From the NCBI GenBank assembly GCA_003427395.1, contig BFEA01000081.1, positions 1,424,637 to 1,449,897 on the forward strand: 25,261 bases of DNA, given 5' to 3'. Of this stretch, positions 1 through 6,728 are shown in pieces. Within the stretch, counting starts at the first letter, position 1; every line of letters begins with the position of its first letter. The stretch is from Chara braunii. Lineage: Eukaryota > Streptophyta > Charophyceae > Charales > Characeae. Under the pieces are notes generated by a model. It was not told where the DNA came from and ran no database searches. It was given only the letters and a program-made list of their open reading frames with translations. A program made the translations under genes and the position numbers.

Positions 1-305
1 GGAGTCTCATGCCCGTGTCCTAAGTCGTCTTTAGGGAAACTCATGTTTACCCTACTCTCAGTCCTTCCATTCTCTCTCTTGGAGATAAGCGCACGACTTT
101 GGCGCGTATGTAGACGAGACATATCTCTTTCATCATTGTGGTCTTCCATCCGAAGGCCATGGACAACTCTGGACTGCGAGGTGATTCTTAAGTTTCTTTC
201 TCTCGCGGTCCTATCTTCTTTCCTTGTTCCCTTTCTGGATACGTGGAGACCTTGCTCCAACAGGAGCATTGTTCTTTCCTTTCCCTTCAATTTGTCCGGA
301 CACAC
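1..305 (-). CDS. stop-free frame on the minus strand of the 380-bp repeat, partial, unknown product
   Basis: On the minus strand a TGA at 308-306 is followed by 101 codons without a stop, running off the window edge. The predicted peptide is strongly charged and rich in Arg, Lys, Glu and Ser, for example KLKGKERT near the start and FPKDDLGHGHET at the visible end. The same frame is open in copy B (12141-11837), whereas the long plus-strand frame of copy A is stopped in copy B. That favours the minus strand if either was ever coding. Between the copies, 10 of 14 substitutions in the frame change an amino acid, so there is no sign of purifying selection. I recognise no domain. It may be a fragment of a transposon protein or a chance open frame. 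Confidence 0.2.
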   Translation of the reverse strand, partial: MCPDKLKGKERTMLLLEQGLHVSRKGTRKEDRTARERNLRITSQSRVVHGLRMEDHNDERDMSRLHTRQSRALISKRENGRTESRVNMSFPKDDLGHGHET

Positions 306-380
306 TCAAGTAGTAGATCGATTCAGACATGAATCTTCTGCTACTTGGTCAATACCAAACAATTCGTTAGTCGAACAGAC
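1..380. repeat. 380-bp dispersed repeat, copy A (left edge at window edge)
   Basis: Bases 1-380 align without any gap to 11837-12216. I counted 17 substitutions (13 transitions, 4 transversions), about 95.5% identity. Homology stops after the shared TCGAACAGAC. Here the sequence continues AAGTGAGTAAG, while copy B continues ATCAAGTGATAGG, the start of the satellite. The left limit is not biological: copy B begins at the same base, directly after an N run, so the element probably extends further left. The minus strand is stop-free from 305 to 1. The family is not recognised. An unfinished transposon copy is the simplest reading, but no terminal repeats or protein domain can be seen. Confidence 0.93.
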
Positions 381-867
381 AAGTGAGTAAGTTACTCATG
401 AGTAGTTGACTTTCAGCTTAGTCTCACTCAAGGCATACATAGGATCTGTTCAGAGTAGCAGGATAACTCATACATGAGTATCATTTTCATATAACAAATA
501 ATTGAGGCTCCTACAGAAGCACCCTACTACTTGCTATAGGTATACTCCCGAAAGACCCGGATGTCAATCCCTTCCTAGAAGTTAATAACGGTCTGCGTGA
601 ATAGTAGGCGACCCGCACAAGAGCCCCCTACTATCACGTGAGAAGGTCCACTCCATGAGAGCATTAGGATAATCCTAATAAGGGTTTCCTGTTGCCCTTC
701 CGAAGCTGGCCGTCCTAAGACCGTGTTAGTTTGAACAGAAAACGAGTGTTTAGGGTATTCCTACAGGAGTACGCTCTTAGCGAGTTAGTACAGAATCAAG
801 TAGGTAATAGACATACCCCAACAGAGGCCCCTCTACTACTTTCCTTGGGTAATGAGTAGCCCAGCCA
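381..867. other. single-copy spacer with clustered palindromes
   Basis: No gene is visible. Directly beyond the 380-bp repeat edge lie two overlapping palindromes: GAGTAA-G-TTACTC at 385-397 and ACTCATGAGT at 394-403. The same half-sites recur as ACTCAT-AC-ATGAGT at 466-479. ATTAGGAT-A-ATCCTAAT at 663-679 is a perfect 8-bp dyad. A loose motif, roughly ACAGAGGCCCCTACTACT, appears near 514, 617 and 821. Confidence 0.6.
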
Positions 868-889
868 AATAATAATAATAATAATAACA

Positions 890-926
<37 letters not shown>
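868..926. repeat. (AAT)n microsatellite, interrupted
   Basis: Pure AAT/TAA trinucleotides from 868 to 926, with one CAATT interruption near 888. It is the first of four AAT tracts in the window (others at 1451, 3868 and 25048). Confidence 0.97.
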
Positions 927-1450
927 GGAAGTCTAATATCTTGTCAAGAATGTCCCGATTAACCTTCCAAGGAACAAGGCAGGTGAAGATGTCCTATTTA
1001 TGCATCACTTGTTGAAGACTTTCCCCACTTTCGCATCCTCCCTTTTTACTATCGCTATGCTGCTCTGGGCATACAACCCGCTCGTTTGTCCTGCACGAGT
1101 GTCTCTAAGGTTATGTGTGTGTGCATTGTGTCTGTCGTCCTGCCCGTAAATCATGCGGGCGCATGCTTGCTGTTCCGCGAACGTGTTTGCTAGCCTCGCG
1201 GGTGCATGGTTGCAGCTCTGCATGCTTGGTTATAGCCTATCCGTGTTCCCGCCACCGACTGTGATCCACATCGCTTAATGCCCGCATACGGATGCGGTGA
1301 CAACGCTGCACTTCAGTCAACTAGCCAGCAGCAACTGCCTGAGGCCCACATCGGAGTTTGTCGTGATAAGGCCCCTCTCGCGGATACTCAGGCCCACCTT
1401 CACTTAGGGCGGACACAAGGCTTGCGGGGCCACCGATTATTGAAGTAATC
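927..1450. other. unassigned stretch, no gene seen
   Basis: No supported gene or RNA. Short open frames here have no recognisable composition or domain. Confidence 0.6.
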
Positions 1451-1484
<34 letters not shown>

Positions 1485-1502
1485 GTAATAATAATAATAA
1501 AA
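1451..1502. repeat. (AAT)n microsatellite, interrupted
   Basis: AAT/TAA trinucleotides with a single TAG interruption near 1493. The minus-strand poly-leucine frame through it is only a translation of the microsatellite. Confidence 0.97.
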
Positions 1503-1835
1503 TCAAATAAATTCAATAGTTATGTTAATTAAATAGTTGTGACACAATTAAAGTAAACAGACCTTCTTCTGCCAGTCTGATACAGTTAACGAGAGGAAAT
1601 GTTGTACCTCAAGGAACTTGTTGCACAAGTGCAGAAACAAACATCAACCGGGCAAGGCCCGTATTCTCCCCCTCCCTCTCTCTCACATATACACAGAAGG
1701 TTTTTTTATTATGTCAGATTAGTCCCTCAGACAGGCTGTTTGTCTGTGTTTGTCCGTCGGCCTACATCTTACCGGCCCGCATTTTGTCTGTCAACATCAG
1801 CTCCCCCCCTGGGATAGCAGTAAGAGGAAATGCAG
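1503..1835. other. unassigned stretch, no gene seen
   Basis: Mixed sequence with a pyrimidine-rich patch at about 1668-1690, a T7 run near 1700 and TGTCTG-rich sequence at about 1737-1760. Nothing supports a gene. Confidence 0.55.
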
Positions 1836-2200
1836 GAAGGGTGAGCAACGGTGAACTTCATAAACTCAATCAGCATCATGCCCTTGAGGTCAGATAGTCG
1901 TGGCCTCGAACCGAAAATAGGGTTGTATTCAGAACTCATCCACAGCAGAGGCTCACAAGTGCAAAACGTGAATAGCCCCGGCATCATCCATCATGAACCA
2001 CATTGACATCCTGTCTGGCGCTCGGTGCTCAAGCCGCAGATGGTAGATCCTACCTTACCTACTGTCCGTAATGTCATGGAGGGCGCGTATGAAGCACGAC
2101 GGATATCGGTCAATACGGTCACCTCAAGCACCAGGTACGGCACTCGCCTCACTCACAGCCTCGACTCGTAGCTCACAGATGTCACTTATTCCCAAAGTCC
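1836..2200 (+). repeat. diverged R-family repeat, copy R1
   Basis: R1 shares an ordered series of blocks with R2 (3466-3860) and R3 (3900-4272). They are GTGAGCAACGG with ACTTCA at 1841, AGATAGTCGTGGCCTCGAAC at 1892, CTGGCGCTCGGTGCTC at 2015, CACCAGGTA at 2129 and ATGTCACTTATTCCC at 2179. Spacing is similar, with small indels. A GT...CAG interval at 2135-2178 (44 bp) sits where R3 has an intron-like 42-bp interval. The block around 2018 reads LSGAR in one frame, as in R2, but that frame then meets a stop. It is a decayed copy of an unrecognised dispersed element or gene fragment. Confidence 0.75.
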
Positions 2201-2239
2201 ACCGTGCGTTTATCAGCAGTTAGCAGCGCAACTCAGCTA

Positions 2240-2530
2240 TGGCCGCCTGCTTCCGTTCATGACTACCTGTGTCTGTCTGGTAGTCCGTGTCTTGTCTGTC
2301 TCTCACCTCTGTCTGTTCCTGTTTCTCAGTGTGTCTGGCGGTGTATCCCAACCGTGTCCTCGTCAGTCTGTATGTTTCGCCTGTATGCCTTAGTTAGTCC
2401 GTCTATCTATTGCTTGTTTCTTCGTACTTATTTGTCTGGTCAGCCTGCCTGTCTGTGTCTGTTCGTCCTGCGGGTATATCTGCCTATGTGTGTGTCTATC
2501 CATGCCTCTTTTCTCTCTCACCAGGAACGC
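2240..2530. repeat. cryptically simple TGTC/TCTG-rich tract
   Basis: The stretch is dominated by scrambled TGTCTG, GTCTGTC and CCTGTC words without a strict period. The Cys/Ser/Leu-rich open frames across it are a by-product of this simplicity. The same word bias returns at 2800-2975, so both tracts may be decayed remnants of one (TGTC)n microsatellite. Confidence 0.7.
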
Positions 2531-2799
2531 GGCACGGTCCTCTCAGTCCCAGTCCGGCCCAATATCGTGAGGGACTGTGTGCACCAAGGACTGATGGAAA
2601 GAGGCAGATCAGCGAACTACAGAAGTATAACCCGAGAGGCAACACCCCGCCGTTCATTCGTTGTTGCCTGAGTCACGCGGGACTGCTGTCACAGCGTTCT
2701 GAGCAAAGTGGTCTGTAGTGATCCCGTAATCCAGGTGGGCGAAAAAGGAGCTTGGCCGTAGTGATAGGGTAGCAGCGGCCATAATTGACATAGTTGTAG
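2531..2799. other. unassigned stretch between TGTC-rich tracts
   Basis: No gene, RNA or strong repeat is seen. TGTAGTGATCCCGTA and CCGTAGTGATAGGGTA about 45 bp apart suggest a short decayed duplication. Confidence 0.4.
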
Positions 2800-2975
2800 T
2801 GTTAGTGTGAGTGTATATGTGCCTATAATCTGTGTCTGTATATTTGCGTCAAGTTTGTTGGTTTGTCTGTCCGACTATGTCCGTCGGATCTTAGGTCCAA
2901 CTGTGTCTGTGGGTTTGCCTACTTGTTCGTGTCTACTGGTTAGAGCACATGTGTCCGTCTGTTTTCCTGTCCGCA
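2800..2975. repeat. cryptically simple GTCTGT-rich tract
   Basis: It has the same word bias as 2240-2530 (GTCTGTCCGACTATGTCCG and similar), without a clean period. Confidence 0.6.
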
Positions 2976-3323
2976 TCTATTACATGCCCAGTTGGGCGAT
3001 ATACATAAAAACCGAGGATCAACAATGTGATAGAAAGGACTGAATGGACAATGTAGTGTAAGTAGAATCTAATGTGCATTCTAATACATACAAAACGGTG
3101 CTAGATAGTGCTGGCGAGGACTTAGATACAAAGCCTGACCTGACCTGATTGACCCTGTTCTCTTAGTATCAGATGGCGAAGCATAATGCTAGAATGCTAA
3201 TGACTAGTCCAATCAATGTTTGAACGCAGACAAAACATACATCGTATCCTTCGCCAGGTGTGAAGGAGCCTGGCGCCGTACTGCAGGTACCTTGAAGACG
3301 AAGCTAGAGCAATGGCGCTGCAG
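2976..3323. other. unassigned stretch, no gene seen
   Basis: It contains a short tandem duplication (CTGACCTGACCTGA near 3136) and an inverted pair, CGCCAGG...CCTGGCG, at about 3252-3275. It ends in GCTGCAG directly before a donor-like GTAAGT at 3324. No coding evidence. Confidence 0.45.
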
Positions 3324-3345
3324 GTAAGTACCTCTGGCCTCCGCC

Positions 3346-3348
<3 letters not shown>

Positions 3349-3409
<61 letters not shown>
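3349..3409. repeat. (TC)n microsatellite
   Basis: About 30 perfect TC dinucleotides. They lie between CAG|GTAAGT at 3321-3329 and CTAG at 3408-3411, so the tract looks like the polypyrimidine tract of a possible 88-bp intron (3324-3411). Confidence 0.97.
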
Positions 3410-3410
<1 letters not shown>

Positions 3411-3411
3411 G

Positions 3412-3460
3412 TGCTCTCCTAGTTATGGCGTCCAGACTTCCGATGGCAGATACTATCTAG
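3412..3460 (+). repeat. short partial R-family copy
   Basis: GCGTCCAGACTTCCGATGGC with the following ATACTATCTAG matches the third conserved block of R3 (GCGCCCAGACTACAGATGGC with TTCCTATCTAG). The rest of the element is missing, and R2 begins immediately after. Confidence 0.5.
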
Positions 3461-3465
3461 TGGAG

Positions 3466-3860
3466 GGAAGATGAGCAATAACGGACTTCAGTAATCAAGC
3501 AGCATCACACACTCAAAACCAGATAGTCGTGACCTCGAACCAACAGCAGAATTGCGTCACGAGATTCACCGAATAAGGATACACCAAGAGTTCCTGTTTG
3601 ACAATGCTGAAATATTATCATCATTACCATCAACGAAGGACCAGAGTTAATATCCTATCTGGCGCTCGGCGCCCAGACTATATGTGGAAGTTCCTAACTA
3701 GCCTATACTGTACTGCAGAAGCTGACGACAACAACTTTTCGAAGTACGAGCATTCAACGGTCACTGCTGCATGCGTCAAACATCAGGTATGTCTCTCGTG
3801 CCACTCACAACCTCTATCACCCCCCCAACTCTCATATGTCACATGTACCCAAGGACCTCA
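3466..3860 (+). repeat. diverged R-family repeat, copy R2
   Basis: Blocks shared with R3 are TGAGCAATA with ACTTCAGTAATC at 3472, AGATAGTCGTGACCTCGAAC at 3521, TGACAATGCTG near 3599, GGCGCTCGGCGCCCAGACTA at 3661, GACGACAACAACT near 3724 and CATCAGGTATGT at 3781. The open frame from 3598 reads GARRPDYMWKFLTSLY at the third block and KYEH...KHQ before GTATGT, paralleling the R3 reading GARRPDYRWQFLSSLY and EYEQ...THQ. In R2 the 49-bp interval 3787-3835 ends in CAT instead of CAG before ATGTCACATGTACCCA. It is a decayed relic of something that may once have encoded protein. Confidence 0.78.
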
Positions 3861-3867
3861 TGAACTA

Positions 3868-3893
3868 AATAATAATAATAATAATAATAATAA
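3868..3893. repeat. (AAT)n microsatellite between R2 and R3
   Basis: About nine AAT units directly after the R2 end and just before R3. This position would fit a simple-sequence tail of the R element, although R1 and R3 lack one. Confidence 0.95.
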
Positions 3894-3899
3894 AATGTA

Positions 3900-4272
3900 A
3901 GAAAAGGTGAGCAATAGCGAACTTCAGTAATCGAACAGCATCCCATACACAAGGCCAGGCTGTCGTGACCCCGAATCAGCAGCGGGATCGCATTACGAAT
4001 TCCTCCAAATAACAACTCATAAATGACAATGCTGGAACAATCTCCTCATCATCAACAAGCACCAATGTCGACTTCCTACTCGGCGCTCGGCGCCCAGACT
4101 ACAGATGGCAGTTCCTATCTAGCCTATATCTACAATGATGACGACAACAACTCTTTCGGGAGTATGAGCAGATAGCGACCAATGTCGCACGCTTCACGCA
4201 CCAGGTAAGTCTTTCACACCTCTCTTCCTCAATCCCGCACGCGCAGATGCCACGTGTACCCAGGGATCGTTA
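3900..4272 (+). repeat. diverged R-family repeat, copy R3
   Basis: R3 is near-tandem to R2, offset 411-436 bp depending on the block. One frame reads GARRPDYRWQFLSSLY, meets two adjacent TGA stops near 4134, then reads LFREYEQIATNVARFTHQ up to GTAAGT at 4205. From 4205 to 4246 there is a compact intron-like interval of 42 bp: GTAAGT, a pyrimidine-rich middle, then GCGCAG. It is followed by ATGCCACGTGTACCCAGGGA, the block also found in R1 and R2. Conservation of a donor at the same place in three copies suggests a duplicated gene fragment or an intron-bearing element. The in-frame stops say this copy is dead. Confidence 0.75.
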
Positions 4273-4300
4273 CACACACACTCTCTTCCTTCCTCTCTCC

Positions 4301-4378
4301 CCCTCTCTCTCTCCTTCTCTTTCTCTCTCTCCCTCTCTCTCTCCTTCTCTTTCTCTCTCTCCCTCTCTCTTTCTCCCT
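4301..4378. repeat. 30-bp pyrimidine tandem repeat, about 2.5 copies
   Basis: 4301-4330 and 4331-4360 are identical 30-bp units built of CCCTCTCTCT, CTCCTTCTCT and TTCTCTCTCT. A third, partial unit runs to about 4378. The poly-Ser/Leu and Arg/Glu frames across it are translations of the repeat. Confidence 0.95.
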
Positions 4379-4400
4379 CGTACTCACACACTCACGTACC

Positions 4401-4530
4401 CATTCCATCGATAGGATGAGCAGAAAAAAACGAAATGAATCTTCCGCTGAAATGCGAAAATATACACTGTCACTTTTCGATCCGCTCGTTCTAGAGATCC
4501 AAGCAATGCGCGGCGGGTCGGAGACTTAGC
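4401..4530 (+). repeat. tandem duplication unit D1
   Basis: D1 matches D2 (4602-4733) over about 130 bp at a spacing of 201 bp. Shared words are CATCGATAGGATGAGCA, CGAAATGAATCTTCC, AATATACACTGTCAC and GGAGACTTAGC. Each unit is preceded by an AC-rich patch and followed by a CT patch, then AC. D1 contains a 36-codon frame beginning ATGAGCAG. D2 does not keep the frame, because A-run and other indels differ. Confidence 0.88.
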
Positions 4531-4534
4531 CGTA

Positions 4535-4567
<33 letters not shown>

Positions 4568-4600
4568 CACACACCCACACACACACTCATACCCACTCAC
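4535..4600. repeat. compound (CT)n-(AC)n microsatellite
   Basis: TC dinucleotides to about 4548, then CA dinucleotides with ACCC interruptions. It separates D1 from D2. Confidence 0.95.
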
Positions 4601-4601
4601 A

Positions 4602-4733
4602 CATCCCATCGATAGGATGAGCAAAAACGAAATGAATCTTCCACTGAAACGCGGAAATATACACTGTCACTTTTTGATTGCTCATTCTATCGATCCAAGT
4701 AGCGTGCGGTGAGGTGCGGGTTGGAGACTTAGC
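4602..4733 (+). repeat. tandem duplication unit D2
   Basis: Second copy of the D unit, diverged from D1 by substitutions and several short indels. It is followed by another CT-then-CA patch (about 4735-4785), so the duplicated segment included its flanking microsatellites. No frame is preserved between the copies, so this looks non-coding. Confidence 0.88.
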
Positions 4734-4860
4734 AGTCTCTCTCACTCTCTTTCTCACACACACACGCACATGCACGCAAGCACACATCCACATACGCGAG
4801 CATCGAGCCCAAGATGATAGCGTGCAATCACCCGTATGTACCTATATACATACGCATATA

Positions 4861-4863
<3 letters not shown>

Positions 4864-4900
<37 letters not shown>
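4864..4900. repeat. (AT)n microsatellite
   Basis: An uninterrupted TA dinucleotide run between CTC and CAATACG, able to extrude as a cruciform. Confidence 0.97.
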
Positions 4901-4904
<4 letters not shown>

Positions 4905-5051
4905 ACGATCCCGCAGATGAGCGGGGTGAAAGCGTAGTAACCGCGATGCTACCAGAAGTGCACCCTTCCTGAAGGCAGCGGGAGATTCATCCTACTTCGC
5001 CTCTCCTCTAGATGGAAGCTCCATGAGGTTTAGCCGTGAGATTGGACTTAC

Positions 5052-5174
5052 CGTGTTGTTGCTCTCGTCGTCGTTGACAGTCGGATGCTTCCCGCTCCGC
5101 AACGCACGCGACACGATGTGCAACATATCGGGACCATGGCACGGGGGCATGACTAGCACAAGCGTGCCTTCCAA
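5052..5174 (-). CDS. possible isolated internal exon, unknown product
   Basis: On the minus strand a 123-nt (41-codon) open segment starts after a CTTAG acceptor-like site (just right of 5174). It ends at AACACG followed by GTAAGT (donor at 5051-5046). It reads LEGTLVLVMPPCHGPD at its start and PTVNDDESNNT at its end, phase 0 on both sides. A stop lies immediately upstream if it is not spliced. No domain is recognised and no partner exon is identified. This is a weak prediction from splice-like signals only. Confidence 0.2.
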
Positions 5175-5240
5175 CTAAGCCGGGCGGATGACACGCCCTC
5201 CTCACAACGTCAACGGCGGACGCATGGCCGGGTGAGTATT

Positions 5241-5395
5241 ACTCTTCCTCTCTCTTTTCTTTTCCTCCCTCCTCCTCCTTCTTCTTCTTCTTCTTCTTCT
5301 TCTTCTTCTTCTTCTTCTTCTTCTTCTTCTTCTTCTTTTTCTTCCTTCTTCTTCTTCGTTTCCTTCTCCTCCTCCTTCCCTCTTCTCCTTCTGTG
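5241..5395. repeat. polypyrimidine tract with (CTT)n core
   Basis: A perfect (CTT)n core of roughly 20 units spans about 5278-5336, inside a wider C/T-only stretch. It gives poly-Ser or poly-Phe on the plus strand and poly-Lys or poly-Glu on the minus strand. Those frames are artefacts of the repeat. Confidence 0.97.
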
Positions 5396-5732
5396 TGTGC
5401 TTCCCTCTTCCCGCATCTTACATGTGTTACCCCCACCCCTGTTTCCTTTCCTTCGTTCACGCGTTCTTCGTGTTTTACTTCGCGCGACCCTTTTCTCCCT
5501 CCACGCGATGTTTGTATGCTCTCCTCCGCGTTCCTTCTCCCCCCTTTCGCGCCTTCCTCTTTCTTGTGTTGCTCCCCATCCTCTGTGCTCCCCCTCCCCG
5601 ACTTCGCGGTCGTATCGCTTGATCGCGCCGTGCTCCCGCTGCTTTGCGAGCTTTGGCGAATTGTCACTGCAGTACTGAGAGGCATCAGTCCTACCTCCGC
5701 GACTTCGGACGGATTCATGGCCATAACGAGTA

Positions 5733-5777
5733 ACTTGAATGAATCGGCCTCGGTTTCGGAGGCGGATTCATTCAAGT
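5733..5777. repeat. long hairpin, 21-bp stem with 3-nt loop
   Basis: The left arm 5733-5753 (ACTTGAATGAATC then GGCCTCGG) pairs with the right arm 5757-5777 (CGGAGGCG then GATTCATTCAAGT). There are only two mismatches, and the loop is TTT. The outer 13 bp are perfect. A near-perfect 45-nt foldback like this can be a miniature element remnant, a transcribed hairpin or a cruciform. Confidence 0.92.
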
Positions 5778-5803
5778 GAATCTTTGAAGGAGCAGCTACG
5801 GGA

Positions 5804-5882
5804 AAAGAGAGAAAGAAAGAAAATAAATAATAAGAAACCAAAAATAAAAATGAATATAACTAACTAAAAAAAATAAAAAAAT
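5804..5882 (+). repeat. A-rich tract
   Basis: A run of AAAGAGAGAAAGAAAG, AAATAAATAATAAG and AAAAAAAATAAAAAAATC. It could be a decayed poly(A) tail of a retroposed sequence lying to its left, but no target-site duplication was found. Confidence 0.7.
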
Positions 5883-6024
5883 CAAAGAGCAGAATCTAAT
5901 TTCTAACTACCCCGTTGTGCCAACTATCATAACGGGTTATAACTGTAGCATCTCCCGTTTTCGAAGTCACGGGTTCAAGCCCCCGGCGCCCGGAGTTGGG
6001 GTAAAAACGAGGCTCCCTTATCGC

Positions 6025-6030
6025 AAAAAA
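6025..6030 (-). terminator. T6 run, possible Pol III terminator
   Basis: TTTTTT on the minus strand, about 11 nt after the end of the tRNA-like unit at 6112-6041. Its position suits RNA polymerase III termination, if the unit is ever transcribed. Confidence 0.35.
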
Positions 6031-6040
6031 GAAACCAGCT

Positions 6041-6112
6041 CAAGGTCGGGGCATTCGATCCCTAGATCTCCAGCTTGATAGTCTGCCCCGAATCCTACTG
6101 AGCTAGCTTCCA
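6041..6112 (-). pseudogene. degenerate tRNA or tRNA-derived SINE head
   Basis: Read on the minus strand from 6112, the canonical positions fall into place. T8-A9-GCTC-AG begins at 6105 with GG at positions 18-19. An anticodon-loop-like CTATCAA has T33 and AA at 37-38, and GGATCGAATGCC sits at the T-loop position with about one base of slack. A T6 run at 6030-6025 follows about 11 nt later, as a Pol III terminator would. However, the acceptor stem barely pairs, the anticodon stem has only its three central pairs and the T-stem is poor. I therefore call it a decayed tRNA gene or SINE head rather than a working tRNA. The apparent anticodon ATC should not be taken as an identity. Confidence 0.5.
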
Positions 6113-6123
6113 CTTCAAGAAGA

Positions 6124-6170
6124 AGTGGGGCAGCTCAGATATCTGTAGAGCATTGGGGTTCAACCCACCT
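6124..6170 (+). pseudogene. truncated tRNA-like unit lacking an anticodon arm
   Basis: AGTGGGG at 6124-6130 is followed by a D-arm-like GCTCAG...TAGAGC (6133-6151, 4-bp stem). It then goes almost directly to a T-arm-like GGGGTTCAACCC (6155-6166) and CCCAC, which can pair with GTGGG. The anticodon arm is absent. Together with the divergent minus-strand unit ending at 6112, it forms a head-to-head pair about 11 bp apart. Confidence 0.35.
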
Positions 6171-6664
6171 AGTGGTCTGAACTCGTATTTAAGTCTGTGC
6201 CCGTATGCACGCTTGCCTATCTGAGTGCCTGTCGGCTTGAGTGCGTGTGTGACCCGCTAGGGTACTTGATTCACCGGTAGGCCCAAAGAGCCGGTACTTG
6301 CATGTGACCGTGATATTGAGGGTTGCAACGAGGAAGACACTCAAGCAGCGGATAGGTCGGTACCGCATCAAGTAGACGTGCCGGATACTTGAGGTCGAGC
6401 AGAAAAAAACAAAAGTCGGCATTTTTAAAGGCCTAGTATCGGTAGTTAGGTGCGTACCGGTTCAAGTAGCCCGAGTCTCGACCCCGTGCAGATGATACTG
6501 GAACTCGCGACGGTGTCTCCCTCAAAGGGACGAAAGCACTGGTTGTTTGGATGATCGTGCGGACACGAAGTCGCCACTCGAGAGGCGACTGCCTCTCTAC
6601 ATACGGGAGGCGAAACTGGAGTCTCAACCCCACTCACAGCATATGAATAAGGACAAAGGTATCG
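6171..6664. other. unassigned stretch, no gene seen
   Basis: No gene, RNA or clear repeat. Words such as GAGTGCCTGTCGGCTTGAGTG give local simplicity near 6220-6250. Confidence 0.5.
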
Positions 6665-6692
6665 ACTGCCGCTACCTATTACGGTAGGCAGT
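6665..6692. repeat. hairpin, 10-bp stem with 2-nt bulge
   Basis: ACTGCC-(GC)-TACC pairs with GGTA-GGCAGT around a TATTAC loop. Confidence 0.8.
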
Positions 6693-6708
6693 GTGTTTCT
6701 TTTGGCTG

Positions 6709-6728
6709 CCCCGGCCGCATGGCCGGGG
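6709..6728. repeat. perfect GC hairpin CCCCGGCC-GCAT-GGCCGGGG
   Basis: A perfect 8-bp GC-only stem with a 4-nt loop, followed by a T-rich stretch (TTATATTAATTTTTC). It resembles an intrinsic terminator in shape, but nothing else here is bacterial or clearly organellar. Confidence 0.85.

Noticed and set aside
1321-1506. Poly-leucine frame
   Set aside because: It is a direct translation of the AAT microsatellite on the minus strand.
2204-2718. Cys/Ser/Val-rich plus-strand frames
   Set aside because: They are translations of TGTC-rich low-complexity DNA. Two frames overlap in different phases with similar composition.
4194-4793. Arg/Glu and Cys/Val repeat frames on the minus strand
   Set aside because: They are translations of CT and CA microsatellites.
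5210-5841. Long Lys/Glu-rich minus-strand frame and Ser-rich plus-strand frame over the CTT tract, the former with a signal-peptide-like start
   Set aside because: The length comes from translating the (CTT)n and polypyrimidine tract. The hydrophobic N-terminus comes from the complement of the A-rich tract. No domain supports it.
5905-6003. Intact tRNA gene around 5972
   Set aside because: The B-box is good, but the spacing from the anticodon-like TTTCGAA to the T-loop is about seven bases too short, and no canonical A-box lies at the right distance.
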